Below, in pieces: positions 16,079-25,031 of a DNA stretch of 64,000 nt (positions within the stretch are counted from its first letter, which is position 1; each line of letters opens with the position of its first letter). Position numbers and translations under genes: made by a program. Origin of the DNA: Paenibacillus sp. (lineage in GTDB: Bacteria; Bacillota; Bacilli; Paenibacillales; Paenibacillaceae); assembly GCA_017512705.1 (NCBI GenBank), contig JAFWEX010000030.1, forward strand, positions 40,879 through 104,878, written 5' to 3'. Below the pieces are notes generated by a model. The model was not told the origin of the DNA. It ran no database searches and worked only from the letters and a program-made list of their open reading frames with translations.

Positions 16079-18160
16079 ATGCATAAGGATATTAGAACGG
16101 GCAATTATGTTAATCGTGATTTAAGTTGGGTTGAATTTAATCGGCGTGTGCTTCAGGAGGCTCAAGATCCGACTACACCGATGCTGGAGCGAATGAGGTT
16201 CCTTGGTATCGTTGCCAGCAATCTGGATGAGTTTGTCAGTGTACGACTTGCAGAGACTAAAGAAAAGATTAAGGCTGGATTCACGCAAAAAGATTTTACA
16301 GGATACACTCCTTCAGGGCTGTATCGCAGATTGATTAAACGAACCGGGGCTATGGTCGCGGAGCAGTATAAAACGTACCGTGAGCTCATTCGCCTTCTCG
16401 CGAAGAAGGGTGTGCACATCCAGGAGTATGTGGACCTTAACGTGACACAGCAAAAGGCTATGGACCAATACTATCATGACATTATTTTTCCGGTACTTAC
16501 ACCCATGGCCATCGACCAGAGTCGGCCGTTCCCGCTGGTTCACAACAAGTCGGTGTATCTTTCGATTATGCTGCAAAAAGAAGATGAACAGAAAGATGAG
16601 CCATTTATGGCCATCGTGCAGGTACCATCCAATCTTCCTCGGATCGTGAAGGTGCCCCTGCGGGCCAACAGCAAGAAAAAAACATTCATTCTAATTGAAG
16701 ATTTAATTAAACATCATGTGCATACCCTGTTTAGCGGATACGTATCGCTGGCTGTACAGGAGTTCAGGGTGACCCGCAACGCGGATCTCTCCATTAATGA
16801 AGAGGAAGCGGAAGACTTGCTGGAAGCCATTGAAAAAGAATTGCGCCGCAGACGCCGCGGGGCCCCTGTCAGACTGGAAGTGTGCAAGGATTTCCGTAGT
16901 GACGCACTGAAGGAGCTGCAAGACGAATTTGAGATTCAGGACCCGATCTTTGAAATCGACGGACCACTTGATCTCAGCTTCCTGGGCGGATTTGTAGATA
17001 GCCTTGAAGGCTTCTCTCATCTAAAATACAGTCCTGTACAACCAGTGTATCCGCCTGAGTTTCTGCCAAGGGAGAGTCATTTTGAGTTGCTGCGCAGACG
17101 GGATGTTTTGGTCCATCACCCCTACGAATCCTTTGAACCGGTAACGGATTTTATTCTGGAAGCTTCGGAAGATCCACAAGTATTAGCCATTAAGATGACG
17201 CTCTACCGAGTGAATGGTGATTCTCGACTTATTCCGGCGCTCGCTCTTGCAGCAGAGAGTGGCAAGCAGGTTACCGTCGTTGTAGAGCTAAAAGCCCGAT
17301 TTGATGAAGAACGGAATATTGCTTGGGCACGCAAATTGGAGAAAGCAGGTTGTCATGTTGTCTATGGTCTGGTTGGGCTGAAAACACATGCCAAGATCAT
17401 CCTCGTTGTACGCCGGGAGCAGCAAGGACTGCGACGTTACGTTCACGTCGGAACGGGCAATTACAACGAAAGCACGGCTAAAGTGTATACGGATGTGGGT
17501 CTGTTCACCTCTAACCCGATCATCGGGGAAGATGCCTCTGAACTGTTTAACGAGATTACCGGTTATTCCGGTCCGAAGGCATTGCAAGCATTTCGGGTGG
17601 CCCCAGACGGGATGAAGGACGAGCTCTTTGCGCTGATTCAGCGGGAGACAGAGCATGCCTTACAAGGTAAACGTTCCCGTATCATTGCCAAGATCAACTC
17701 CCTATCTCATCAGGATATGATTGATCAACTATATGTTGCCTCTCAAGCAGGGGTGCAGATTGATTTGATTGTCCGTGGGGTGTGCTGCCTACGTCCTGGT
17801 GTCGAAGGGCTTAGTGAGAATATTCGCGTAATTAGCATCGTAGATCGCTTCCTTGAGCATTCACGGTTGTTCTATTTCGAAAATGGGGGCACCCCGGACG
17901 TCTTCATTTCTAGCGCAGACTGGATGTCGCGGAACTTGAACCGACGTATTGAGCTAATGTGTCCCGTATTCGACCCTTCATTAAAAAAGATGCTGGTGGA
18001 TATTTTGAATCTGTCTCTGAATGATAATGTGAAGGCCAGACAGCTTATGCCAAACGGTAATTATATATTTGTAGAAAATGAAAAACCCCCGCTGAGAAGT
18101 CAGACGGAGGCGATGGGTATTATCCCTTGGAAGCCTGCTGAATGGAGTGTTTTAACGTAA
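16079..18160 (+). CDS. ppk: Polyphosphate kinase 1
   Basis: The protein of 693 residues polymerises the gamma phosphate of ATP into polyphosphate, reversibly. The N-terminal YVNRDLSWVEFNRRVLQEA, ASNLDEF and the phospholipase-D-like motifs fit PPK1. His437 (LKTHAKI) and His594 (FLEHSR) sit at the places of the E. coli autophosphorylation residues His435 and His592. GGAGG 7 nt upstream selects ATG 16079 over ATG 16055. A Pho box lies upstream. The 3' end overlaps the convergent ppx gene by 41 bp. Length is normal for the family. Confidence 0.95.
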   Translation: MHKDIRTGNYVNRDLSWVEFNRRVLQEAQDPTTPMLERMRFLGIVASNLDEFVSVRLAETKEKIKAGFTQKDFTGYTPSGLYRRLIKRTGAMVAEQYKTYRELIRLLAKKGVHIQEYVDLNVTQQKAMDQYYHDIIFPVLTPMAIDQSRPFPLVHNKSVYLSIMLQKEDEQKDEPFMAIVQVPSNLPRIVKVPLRANSKKKTFILIEDLIKHHVHTLFSGYVSLAVQEFRVTRNADLSINEEEAEDLLEAIEKELRRRRRGAPVRLEVCKDFRSDALKELQDEFEIQDPIFEIDGPLDLSFLGGFVDSLEGFSHLKYSPVQPVYPPEFLPRESHFELLRRRDVLVHHPYESFEPVTDFILEASEDPQVLAIKMTLYRVNGDSRLIPALALAAESGKQVTVVVELKARFDEERNIAWARKLEKAGCHVVYGLVGLKTHAKIILVVRREQQGLRRYVHVGTGNYNESTAKVYTDVGLFTSNPIIGEDASELFNEITGYSGPKALQAFRVAPDGMKDELFALIQRETEHALQGKRSRIIAKINSLSHQDMIDQLYVASQAGVQIDLIVRGVCCLRPGVEGLSENIRVISIVDRFLEHSRLFYFENGGTPDVFISSADWMSRNLNRRIELMCPVFDPSLKKMLVDILNLSLNDNVKARQLMPNGNYIFVENEKPPLRSQTEAMGIIPWKPAEWSVLT

Positions 18161-19646
18161 CTCCCCAGGCTTCCTGCAGATCTTTGATGGCATCTTCTAA
18201 GCCGTTCAGTTCCAATAAAGGCTCGTCTGTACAGGTCAATGTGACCTGCAGCGAGTCTTTTTCTCTGACCGCATGAATGGCGGTAATGCTCTCCGCACGG
18301 TTGATCGCTTCGGCTGCACGCAGCAGAGAGCCAATACGATGAGCATGCTGCTCGTCGGAATCTTTTAGAATGTCCGCATGCTTTTGCAGCAATTGAGGTG
18401 TTCTTTTTTTCGGATGATAGTCGGCCGCAATGGCACTAAGAATGGTTTCTCTATGGGAGAGACCATAAATACTTGCATTCATAATCCAGTATGCTGAATG
18501 CTGTGTGTATCTGAAGTAGTTAATCTGTTTGCCAGCCATGTGCAGCATGGAGGAGGCGTACAGGATTCGCTCGTCGGATGGGTCAGGAACAGCCTCCTGC
18601 AAGGCGGTGTATAGAATCACTGTATCCTGATGGATCCGGTTCAGACGTTTTTCTGGAATGGGCGGACCGTAATGAAGAAAATTACGGATGCTGTCCTTCA
18701 GTGCATCTGGTGCTGAAGGTTGACCTGATGCTAGATAATCCCTCAGTAACCCGTCACGAAGTCCTGCTCCGCTGACAACATAACGATCGCCTTGGATGAT
18801 GCGGAAGATCGTTCGCAGAATCAGCACGCCCGGTACAATAATATCAGCTCGATCCTTGGCAAGACCAGGGACCTTTTTGCGTTGAGCAGAAGTAAGAGAT
18901 GGCAGGGAACGAGCGATATTTTCCATTGCTTCTTCTCCCATTTCATAATGATGTGTCACAGGAAGAGAATATTGTGTTCGCTTTTGCTCTACTTTTGCAA
19001 GTGTACGCATCGTCCCACCTAGTCCAATCAACGGCAGGCCCGGGTGTTCTCCGATCCAATCCAGTCCGTGTAATGCTTCAGTGACGTCCCTGCACAGTGC
19101 ATCTTGATTTGCTTCTGACCATTGATCCTCGCCTCCATAACGGGCATGTGAGTTCACGGCACCGATCGGCAAGGAAACGCTATGTAATCTTTCGCGATTG
19201 CGGAATACGGTGATCTCCGTGCTACCACCCCCGATATCAACCACAAATCCATCCGTTAGATCAATGGACTGAACGACGCCCAAAAATCCATAGTAAGCTT
19301 CCCGATCACCAGAAACACATTCGATCGTAAGTCCAGTTGCACTCTCCAGCCATGCTATAATCTGTGCCGCATTGGTCGCATTACGAATTGCTGCGGTCGC
19401 TGCAGCACGAATCAGCTCGGTCTCATATGCCTCACAGATGGCTTTGAATTGCCGCAAGATAGTAATCGTCGTCGTTAAGGACGACTTCGGAATAGAGCCA
19501 TCCTGTTCCACAACTCCACTAAGCCGAGCAGCATATTTGTCTTCATGAATAATGCGGTACGCTCCATCGTTATTCACTTCATAGATCACTAGACGGATGG
19601 AGTTCGAGCCAATATCAACAATTCCAAGTGTTTTATTTCGTGTCAT
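18120..19646 (-). CDS. ppx: Exopolyphosphatase / Ppx-GppA phosphatase
   Basis: The protein of 508 residues begins LGIVDIGSNSIRLVIYEV, the ASKHA phosphate-1 motif, and has FVVDIGGGSTE as phosphate-2. The C-terminal third (from about 320) is the HD-like helical domain of longer Ppx proteins. It releases phosphate from polyphosphate ends or hydrolyses pppGpp. AAGGAG selects ATG 19646. It is convergent with ppk, overlapping it by 41 bp, so the synthesising and degrading enzymes face each other. The small gene at 19673 lies 26 bp upstream and probably shares its transcript. Confidence 0.92.
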   Translation of the reverse strand: MTRNKTLGIVDIGSNSIRLVIYEVNNDGAYRIIHEDKYAARLSGVVEQDGSIPKSSLTTTITILRQFKAICEAYETELIRAAATAAIRNATNAAQIIAWLESATGLTIECVSGDREAYYGFLGVVQSIDLTDGFVVDIGGGSTEITVFRNRERLHSVSLPIGAVNSHARYGGEDQWSEANQDALCRDVTEALHGLDWIGEHPGLPLIGLGGTMRTLAKVEQKRTQYSLPVTHHYEMGEEAMENIARSLPSLTSAQRKKVPGLAKDRADIIVPGVLILRTIFRIIQGDRYVVSGAGLRDGLLRDYLASGQPSAPDALKDSIRNFLHYGPPIPEKRLNRIHQDTVILYTALQEAVPDPSDERILYASSMLHMAGKQINYFRYTQHSAYWIMNASIYGLSHRETILSAIAADYHPKKRTPQLLQKHADILKDSDEQHAHRIGSLLRAAEAINRAESITAIHAVREKDSLQVTLTCTDEPLLELNGLEDAIKDLQEAWGVTLKHSIQQASKG

Positions 19647-19672
19647 AAGCATCTCCTTCTACAGAGGTTCAT

Positions 19673-19927
19673 TTAGCCGTAGCGCAGCAGGGCAGCCATG
19701 GCTTCTGGTGAGCCCGGAGGCGTGGCAGAGAAGGGCGTTGTCAACAAAACGACGATGATAAAGACGATGAAACATGCAAATATAATACAACTCAGGGCGA
19801 AGCCGCGATTGCGTTTTTGGATAAACAGACGAATACCAGTCACGAAGAGCAGTGCCGTCACCGCGACGAGTACAATAGATATTGCGACATAGGCTACACC
19901 GTAAAGTGATTTAAAAAATGCTTCCAT
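19673..19927 (-). CDS. Small two-helix membrane protein
   Basis: The 84-residue protein has two long hydrophobic segments (about 8-34 and 43-64) joined by the basic loop QKRNRG. It is not recognised. It precedes ppx on the same strand with a gap of 26 bp, which suggests cotranscription. A membrane role near polyphosphate metabolism would be speculation. The 210-bp gap upstream to the next gene shows nothing clear. Confidence 0.6.
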   Translation of the reverse strand: MEAFFKSLYGVAYVAISIVLVAVTALLFVTGIRLFIQKRNRGFALSCIIFACFIVFIIVVLLTTPFSATPPGSPEAMAALLRYG

Positions 19928-20140
19928 GTCCTCTGAACGCTCCTTAGATCTTCATTTTTTGCCAATACAAATCATTCTTTAGTAGCATACGACAGATTGA
20001 AGCGTTTGAAAAGCAGACCACCTACTGTCCTCAATTGCTTCTAATGAAGCGGGACATGTTCCATAGAAAAGAGGCCCCTGCCTTGGACAATCATCCAAGA
20101 ATACCATCCATGGGTTGAGTATGTATAAGGAAGGACGATG

Positions 20141-20824
20141 ATGTTGAGAGAGGAGATCAACCCCATGTCGAGACAGTTAGCAAGTAAATGGAGAAAGACC
20201 GCTGCGTTGATGAAATATCCGGTGGCTGCTGTTCATATTCCACAAACAAAGACATTTAATTCAAGGAATCTGTTGTACATGCTGCAGCGTCATGGAATGG
20301 TATTTATTAAACCCATTGTAGGCGGCGGAGGATATGGCGTGATCAGAGTATCCAGAAGCGGCAATGTCTACAGGTATACACATATGCAGGTGAATCGTTC
20401 ATTCACAAGCTTTAGACAAATGTATCGTTCCCTGGTGAGGGTAAAGGCCAGAAGGAAATATTTGATTCAGCAAGGGATTCATCTTGCGAGCATCGATGGT
20501 AGACCTGTGGATTACAGAGTCAAGGTGGTTAAAACTGAGCATGGCTGGGTATTCCGCTCGTTGGTCGGAAGGCTTGCGCGTCCGGGATTATGTGTAACGA
20601 ATCTGAGCAAAGGAGGTACGATGCTGTCCGGTAAAAAAGCACTGGCTTTATCGCTACCACACGTTGCTAACCGATATAAGCGACAAGAGATGCGCTCGTT
20701 AACTTTGAATTGCACACACATTATGGAAAGCCAGTTCCCGGGGATAGGCCAGCTGGGATTCGATTATGGACTGGATCACTCGGGCAGAATTTGGATTTTG
20801 GAAGTGAACACGAGACCACAATGA
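20141..20824 (+). CDS. YheC/YheD-family ATP-grasp-like protein
   Basis: The protein of about 227 residues matches the C-terminal part of YheC/YheD spore-coat-associated proteins: FIKPIVGGGGYGVIRV (ATP-grasp phosphate loop), VDYRVKV, and the end GQLGFDYGLDHSGRIWILEVNTRP. The family has an ATP-grasp fold and in Bacillus the proteins localise to the spore. AAGGAAGG precedes ATG 20141, while AGAGGAG precedes the alternative ATG 20165. It is shorter than the 376-residue paralogue at 59207-60337 and lacks its N-terminal domain. Confidence 0.8.
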   Translation: MLREEINPMSRQLASKWRKTAALMKYPVAAVHIPQTKTFNSRNLLYMLQRHGMVFIKPIVGGGGYGVIRVSRSGNVYRYTHMQVNRSFTSFRQMYRSLVRVKARRKYLIQQGIHLASIDGRPVDYRVKVVKTEHGWVFRSLVGRLARPGLCVTNLSKGGTMLSGKKALALSLPHVANRYKRQEMRSLTLNCTHIMESQFPGIGQLGFDYGLDHSGRIWILEVNTRPQ

Positions 20825-21004
20825 AGATGACTGGAAAACTAAAGAAATAACAGGAAAAACCGATAGTATAAACAAGGAGAATTGCAGGGAAGTGTTTGAG
20901 ACATCTGAGCTATGGGTAATTGTATTGGAGTATTCTTGGAAAATATGAAAATGGATTGTAAAAAAATATTTATTCATTGTTCTAGTAGGATAATTACAAG
21001 GTCC

Positions 21005-21105
21005 TGTGTATAAATAATATCCACATTATCCACTGTTATATATTCTAAGTTTTTTCCAATTATCAACAAACTATACACAGGATTTCCACATATTGCTGTG
21101 GATAA
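21005..21105. promoter_or_regulatory. DnaA-box cluster upstream of sda
   Basis: Two consensus TTATNCACA boxes lie on the minus strand (21005-21013, TTATACACA; 21097-21105, TTATCCACA). One-mismatch boxes on the plus strand are at 21017-21025, 21026-21034, 21060-21068 and 21071-21079, with a weaker one at 21082-21090. Seven sites in 101 bp abut the sda promoter. In Bacillus subtilis sda is known to be transcribed under DnaA control through such boxes. Confidence 0.85.
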
Positions 21106-21114
21106 GAGGAACGC

Positions 21115-21143
21115 TTGTTCTCTTTAAGGATCTCTGATATGAT
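21115..21143 (+). promoter_or_regulatory. Promoter of sda
   Basis: TTGTTC (21115-21120), a 17-bp spacer and TATGAT (21138-21143) start 10 bp after the last DnaA box. The leader to ATG 21181 is about 30 nt. Confidence 0.65.
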
Positions 21144-21180
21144 TGTTTTGAGGAAAATAAAGGAAAGGTTGTGGCGGGAA

Positions 21181-21324
21181 ATGGCTATGTTATCCGATGA
21201 GATGTTGTTGGATTCCTACCATAAAGCGATCGAACTGGATCTCGAGCGAGATTTCATCGCGCTGCTTTTGGCAGAAATTCATAAGCGCAAACTGGATACC
21301 AACGTATCTGCCATTCTTCACTAG
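21181..21324 (+). CDS. sda: Sporulation histidine-kinase inhibitor Sda
   Basis: The 47-residue helical hairpin reads MAMLSDEMLLDSY...ERDFIALLLAEIHKRKL and aligns over its whole core with B. subtilis Sda (LSDELLIESY, NRDFIELIENEIKRRSL). Sda blocks the sporulation kinase KinA when replication is active or DNA is damaged, so that sporulation does not begin with an incomplete chromosome. The start at 21181 matches the family N terminus. AAAGGAAAGG lies 12-13 nt upstream. The DnaA-box cluster before the promoter supports the known replication-linked control. Confidence 0.92.
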   Translation: MAMLSDEMLLDSYHKAIELDLERDFIALLLAEIHKRKLDTNVSAILH

Positions 21325-21345
21325 AGATCCTCATTGCAGGCAATG

Positions 21346-21597
21346 TTACTCTTTTCCGGACAAGTCCCATAAAGATACAGGCAGCAGCAAGCTCGTCTGA
21401 CAATGGTGACAATACATCAAGTGATTACAGATGCTCTTGGTTTCGTCTGTCATGTCAGAGGAGACTTGAAGTTCATAAGGGCTGTATGGTCCGGTGTAGT
21501 CGTCCAATTTGCCGCATTCTGAAAGTCCCTGAAGGCAGTGGGGACAAGCCTGCTCCGGTACAACCAGACCGTTACACAGCGGGCATATATAAGACAA
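21346..21597 (-). CDS. Small zinc-ribbon protein
   Basis: The 83-residue protein has three metal-binding-like cysteine pairs: CPLC (5-8), CPHC (18-21) and CHHC (63-66), plus single Cys residues. The first two pairs would make one zinc ribbon. No wider family is recognised. Translation starts at TTG 21597, 7-8 nt after AGGAGGG. That ribosome site lies inside a 14-bp hairpin. The FNR gene is upstream on the same strand with a 77-bp gap. Confidence 0.68.
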   Translation of the reverse strand: MSYICPLCNGLVVPEQACPHCLQGLSECGKLDDYTGPYSPYELQVSSDMTDETKSICNHLMYCHHCQTSLLLPVSLWDLSGKE

Positions 21598-21647
21598 GGG
21601 TATCCCTCCTGATCATGAATTTGTTCAGGAGTAAGATACCCTTTTTT
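21598..21647. terminator. Hairpin that covers the zinc-ribbon ribosome site
   Basis: GGGTATC (21598-21604) pairs with GATACCC (21635-21641) and CTCCTGA (21606-21612) with TCAGGAG (21625-21631). T6 follows on the plus strand, making an intrinsic terminator in that direction. On the minus strand the stem contains the AGGAGGG site of the downstream gene and would mask it. Confidence 0.75.
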
Positions 21648-21674
21648 GTATCATTTTATCGTATCGTTTTCCAA

Positions 21675-22679
21675 TTAGCGCTTCATGTTACTGCTATGTC
21701 CAGGTGATAACTTGGCATCTGGATCGAAGTATACCTTCGCATTGTTCACCGCAGTTGGAGCTTCACCGAATCCAACAGCGATCAGTTTCAATTTGCCAGG
21801 ATATGTAGTTATATCGCCAGCAGCAAAAATGCCAGGAATAGACGTTTCCATGCGGGAGTCCACGACGATGGAATTATTCTCGATCTCAATTCCCCACTCC
21901 GCAATCGGCCCGAGGGATGATACGAAACCAAAGTTAACAATAACATCATCGACTTCAATTTCTTGCGTTTCTTTGGTTTTTACATGAGCAAGAGTGACTT
22001 TCGTGATGGTGTCATCTCCGTGAAGTTCCGTAATTTCGGTTGGGGTTACAACGTTAACTTTGGAATTCATCAGGTTTTCTACACTGTGCTCATGCGCACG
22101 GAACTTGTCCCGGCGGTGAATCAGTGTCACTTGCTCTGCAATTGGCTCCAACATAAGAGCCCAGTCTACAGCGGAATCTCCACCACCACTGATCAGAACT
22201 TTTCTACCAGCAAAAGCGTTTAAATCATTGATGAAGTAATGCAGATTGGTTTTCTCGAACTTCGCTGCACCATCAAGTTCAAGGCGGCGAGGTTCAAAAG
22301 CGCCAACCCCAGCCGTAATGATGACGGCTTTGGCATGATATTCATTCTCATCGGTCTTTACGATGAAATGCTGTTCTTCTTTTTTCTCTACAGACACCAC
22401 TTTCTCTTCCAAGCGGATGTTTGGATTGAAATGGTTCATTTGCTCCATCAGGTTATTGACCAGTTCCTGAGCAGTGACTTTAGGGAAACCAGCCACATCG
22501 TAAATGTATTTTTCGGGGTAAAGAGCAGCAAGCTGTCCACCAAGCTGTGGCATACTTTCAACAATTGTAACAGACGCTTGACGCATACCTCCGTAAAATG
22601 CAGCGAACAGGCCCGCAGGACCGCCGCCAATAATAAGCAAATCGGTCATTTCATGAGCGGAATTCTGTGCAGTCAACAA
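21675..22679 (-). CDS. Ferredoxin/flavodoxin-NADP+ reductase, YumC type
   Basis: The 334-residue protein resembles thioredoxin reductase without the CxxC pair: FAD motif [33 protein letters not shown] motif [15 protein letters not shown], and IFAAGDI near the end. This is the bacterial type 2 FNR (B. subtilis YumC), a homodimer moving electrons between NADPH and ferredoxin or flavodoxin. Translation begins at TTG 22679 after AAAGGTG. It has its own promoter at 22774-22801. An NDH-2 gene is divergent from it, as yumB neighbours yumC in Bacillus. Confidence 0.92.
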   Translation of the reverse strand: MLTAQNSAHEMTDLLIIGGGPAGLFAAFYGGMRQASVTIVESMPQLGGQLAALYPEKYIYDVAGFPKVTAQELVNNLMEQMNHFNPNIRLEEKVVSVEKKEEQHFIVKTDENEYHAKAVIITAGVGAFEPRRLELDGAAKFEKTNLHYFINDLNAFAGRKVLISGGGDSAVDWALMLEPIAEQVTLIHRRDKFRAHEHSVENLMNSKVNVVTPTEITELHGDDTITKVTLAHVKTKETQEIEVDDVIVNFGFVSSLGPIAEWGIEIENNSIVVDSRMETSIPGIFAAGDITTYPGKLKLIAVGFGEAPTAVNNAKVYFDPDAKLSPGHSSNMKR

Positions 22680-22773
22680 TCAACAACACCTTTCTTATTT
22701 TAATAGGTAGAGACCAGAATTTATTTTGCAAATTACGTCAAATAATCTGCATAGTGCTCAAACTGTCTTTCCT

Positions 22774-22801
22774 ATTATAAACGGTGTAATCTGGGTTGCA
22801 A
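22774..22801 (-). promoter_or_regulatory. Promoter of the FNR gene
   Basis: On the minus strand TTGCAA (22801-22796), a 16-bp spacer and perfect TATAAT (22779-22774) precede the gene by about 90 bp. Confidence 0.7.
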
Positions 22802-23179
22802 AGTTAGCTGGGTCACGAAATCAAGAATAAATGATGAAGTTCTGGTGAGAAAAGGATGAAATTGGAAATGAAAGGTTATGAAAAATAACAAAAACTCTTG
22901 ATCTTTGCGAGAAATACAGATATCCTTGACCTGTACTATGTGTAATTTTGGTCCATTTAAAATGATGATGTTAGGTTCAGACAAACCCTGCGCTTTGTGG
23001 AAACTTGTGGTTAATTTCACAACTAAAAGCGATGATATGCGGATAAAAGCTCTAAACCATACATGAAGTTTACAATTTTCGTCATAATGGATAAGACCTC
23101 CACAATACTTGTAAGTAAGAGCAATTTGCATTCCATCTGATCCAGAGGGGAAGCGAGCGAAACCGGAAGGAGTACAGAT
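22802..23179. other. Intergenic region between divergent FNR and NDH-2 genes
   Basis: No hairpin, repeat or convincing ORF is visible. Minus-strand frames here lack ribosome sites and recognisable sequence. A promoter for the NDH-2 gene must lie here but was not assigned. Confidence 0.5.
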
Positions 23180-24373
23180 ATGAGCAGCATTCCCAAAATT
23201 GTCATTCTCGGAGCGGGATATGGCGGGATTCTGACAGCCCAGCGGCTGCAGAAGGAGCTAAATTACAACGAAGCTGATGTCACATTAGTGAATCGGCATG
23301 ATTACCACTATATTACAACCCATCTACATATGCCGGCAGCAGGCACGGATAAAATAGAACACGCAAGAGTGTCTATTTCCAAACTGATTGATGAGTTCAA
23401 GATTGATCTCGTGAAATCGTCAGTGAAAGAAATACGTCTTCAGGACCGTAAGGTCATTCTGGAGGACGGGACGTTATCCTATGATTACTTAATTATTGGA
23501 CTGGGCGGGGAGCCCGAGACCTTCGGTATACCCGGGATGCTTGATTATGCGATGACCATTCGCAGCATCAATTCCGTGAGGCTGATTCGAGAACACATTG
23601 AATATCAATTTGCAATGTACAAAAATGATAATAAACGAAATCGTATTCGTTTTGTAGTAGGCGGAGCTGGCTTCAGTGGAGTTGAGTTTGTCGCTGAACT
23701 AGCTGATCGTATTCCGCAGTTGTGCAAGGAATTCGATGTTGATCCAAAACATGTGCATATTTATAACGTCGAAGCTGCACCTTCTGCACTACCAGGGTTT
23801 GATCCGGAGCTTGTGGAGCATGCAATGAGTGTGTTGAAGAAAAAAGGCGTGACATTTAAAATCGGTGTTCCGATCAAGCAATGTCTTCCAGATGGCGTTA
23901 TTATTGGTGAAGGCGAAAAGATTGAAGCGGCCACTGTGGTATGGACTGGTGGTATTCGCGGGAATTCTTTACTTGAACAGGCTGGTCTTGAAGTGATGCG
24001 TGGCCGTGTGAAGGTGGATGAATATTTACGTGCTCCTGGGCATGAACATGTGTATGTCATTGGGGACAATTCTCTTGTATTTAACAAGGAAGGCAAACCT
24101 TATCCACCGACAGCACAGATTGCGATGCAGCAGGGTGTGAATTGTGCCAAAAATATTGTGGCTGCCATTCGTAACAAGCAACCTCAACCTTTCGAATTTA
24201 CCAGCAAAGGTACCGTAGCTTCTCTGGGTAGAGGGGAAGCCATTGCCGTCGTTGGCGATAAGAAGTACAAGGGCTGGAAGGCAGCTCAGCTGAAAAAGCT
24301 AGTGGATCTGCGCTACTTGTTCATTATCGGAGGTATTCCGCTAGTCCTGAGGAAAGGACGGTTTTTCGGATGA
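23180..24373 (+). CDS. Type II NADH dehydrogenase (NADH:menaquinone oxidoreductase)
   Basis: The 397-residue protein has IVILGAGYGGILTAQRL at its start, the second fold IRFVVGGAGFSGVEFVAEL near residue 160, AATVVWTGGIRGN, VYVIGDNS and the AQIAMQQG motif of NDH-2. The C-terminal helix region (VDLRYLFIIGGIPLVLRKGRFF) anchors it to the membrane. It feeds electrons from NADH to menaquinone without proton pumping. Its B. subtilis counterpart would be YumB. GGAAGGAG lies about 9 nt upstream. The stop codon overlaps the next start by 4 bp. Confidence 0.92.
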   Translation: MSSIPKIVILGAGYGGILTAQRLQKELNYNEADVTLVNRHDYHYITTHLHMPAAGTDKIEHARVSISKLIDEFKIDLVKSSVKEIRLQDRKVILEDGTLSYDYLIIGLGGEPETFGIPGMLDYAMTIRSINSVRLIREHIEYQFAMYKNDNKRNRIRFVVGGAGFSGVEFVAELADRIPQLCKEFDVDPKHVHIYNVEAAPSALPGFDPELVEHAMSVLKKKGVTFKIGVPIKQCLPDGVIIGEGEKIEAATVVWTGGIRGNSLLEQAGLEVMRGRVKVDEYLRAPGHEHVYVIGDNSLVFNKEGKPYPPTAQIAMQQGVNCAKNIVAAIRNKQPQPFEFTSKGTVASLGRGEAIAVVGDKKYKGWKAAQLKKLVDLRYLFIIGGIPLVLRKGRFFG

Positions 24374-24624
24374 GACATTGTAGTGTTCAGGTTCGCGGGT
24401 TATTAACACGTGAGGAACTGGATCGATATAATGGTTTGATGCAAGTAGGGGGTTATTTGGAGGAACAGAATCAATATGACCTGGCCTACATCGTACAGAA
24501 AGAAGTAGATATTCTCATTCTACCCGCAATTGAGCGGCTGAAAGAGAAGGGGCGCGACCGTGATCGTGCAACTGCCGAGTTTCTGGAATCTCTGAAAGCG
24601 GTTGATGAAGAGGAGCAGGATTGA
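24370..24624 (+). CDS. Small protein translationally coupled to NDH-2
   Basis: The 84-residue soluble protein starts inside the NDH-2 stop region (ATGA overlap), a sign of translational coupling. It is charged and probably helical, with EELDRYNGLMQVGGYLEEQNQYDLAYIVQKEVDILI (shown here in parts: EELDRYNGLMQ, YDLAYIVQKEVDIL). It is not recognised as a known family. A role with NADH dehydrogenase is inferred only from coupling. Confidence 0.7.
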   Translation: MRHCSVQVRGLLTREELDRYNGLMQVGGYLEEQNQYDLAYIVQKEVDILILPAIERLKEKGRDRDRATAEFLESLKAVDEEEQD

Positions 24625-24670
24625 GACTTCAGTTAGGTTGTAAAAAGAGTTTACACTTATACACTTCAAT

Positions 24671-24803
24671 AACAGAATAATCTTTCAATCGCTGTTATCC
24701 CCAGATTTTTTGGATTCCCTTTTGTTAAAGGGGAAAATTCGGTGATAAGCGTATGCTTCCGATGTAGCTCTCTTGCAGAAAGCTTTTAGGCGACCGCTTC
24801 GCT
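24671..24803 (-). repeat. Dispersed structured element, copy 4
   Basis: Read on the minus strand, TTATCACCGAATTTT pairs with AAAATCTGGGGATAA around an inner CCC/GGG hairpin and is followed by CAGCGATTGAAAG. The GCGA-AGCGG-TCGC hairpin is present at 24791-24803 but separated from the main stem by an extra 30-40 nt. The tail GATTATTCTGTTATTGAAG is close to that of the 31.4-kb copy (GGTTGTTCTGTCATTGGAG). Confidence 0.78.
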
Positions 24804-24903
24804 TTTCTAGTTTATTTCTGTCCTCTCCGTTTTTGTGTAAACATTAAACAATTCAACTTATATAGATCCTAATCAAGCTTGAAGTAGGTAATATTGAAAA
24901 ACT

Positions 24904-24947
24904 AAAAAAATCACCGCGGAGCAATATATCCGACGGTGATTTTTTTG
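24904..24947. terminator. Bidirectional terminator after the NDH-2 operon
   Basis: ATCACCG (24910-24916) and CGGTGAT (24934-24940) pair, with A7 before and T7 after. Confidence 0.85.
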
Positions 24948-24956
24948 CTGCCCTGA

Positions 24957-25006
24957 AAATAAAAAAATCGTCCAGCCTGCCTCATATAGAAGGCAAGTTG
25001 GACGAT
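24957..25006 (-). terminator. Terminator of hemQ
   Basis: On the minus strand ATCGTCCA and TGGACGAT (25006-24999, 24974-24967) pair, with inner GCC/GGC pairing, followed by a long T run. Confidence 0.88.
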
Positions 25007-25031
25007 CCTTGCATGGATTGGATGAAACAAA

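Noticed and set aside
21005-21105. DnaA-box cluster as a chromosomal replication origin
   Set aside because: dnaA, dnaN or other origin genes are absent and the cluster abuts the sda promoter, for which DnaA control is known.
22775-23131. 118-codon minus-strand frame between FNR and NDH-2
   Set aside because: No ribosome site, no recognisable sequence, and it covers the FNR promoter region.
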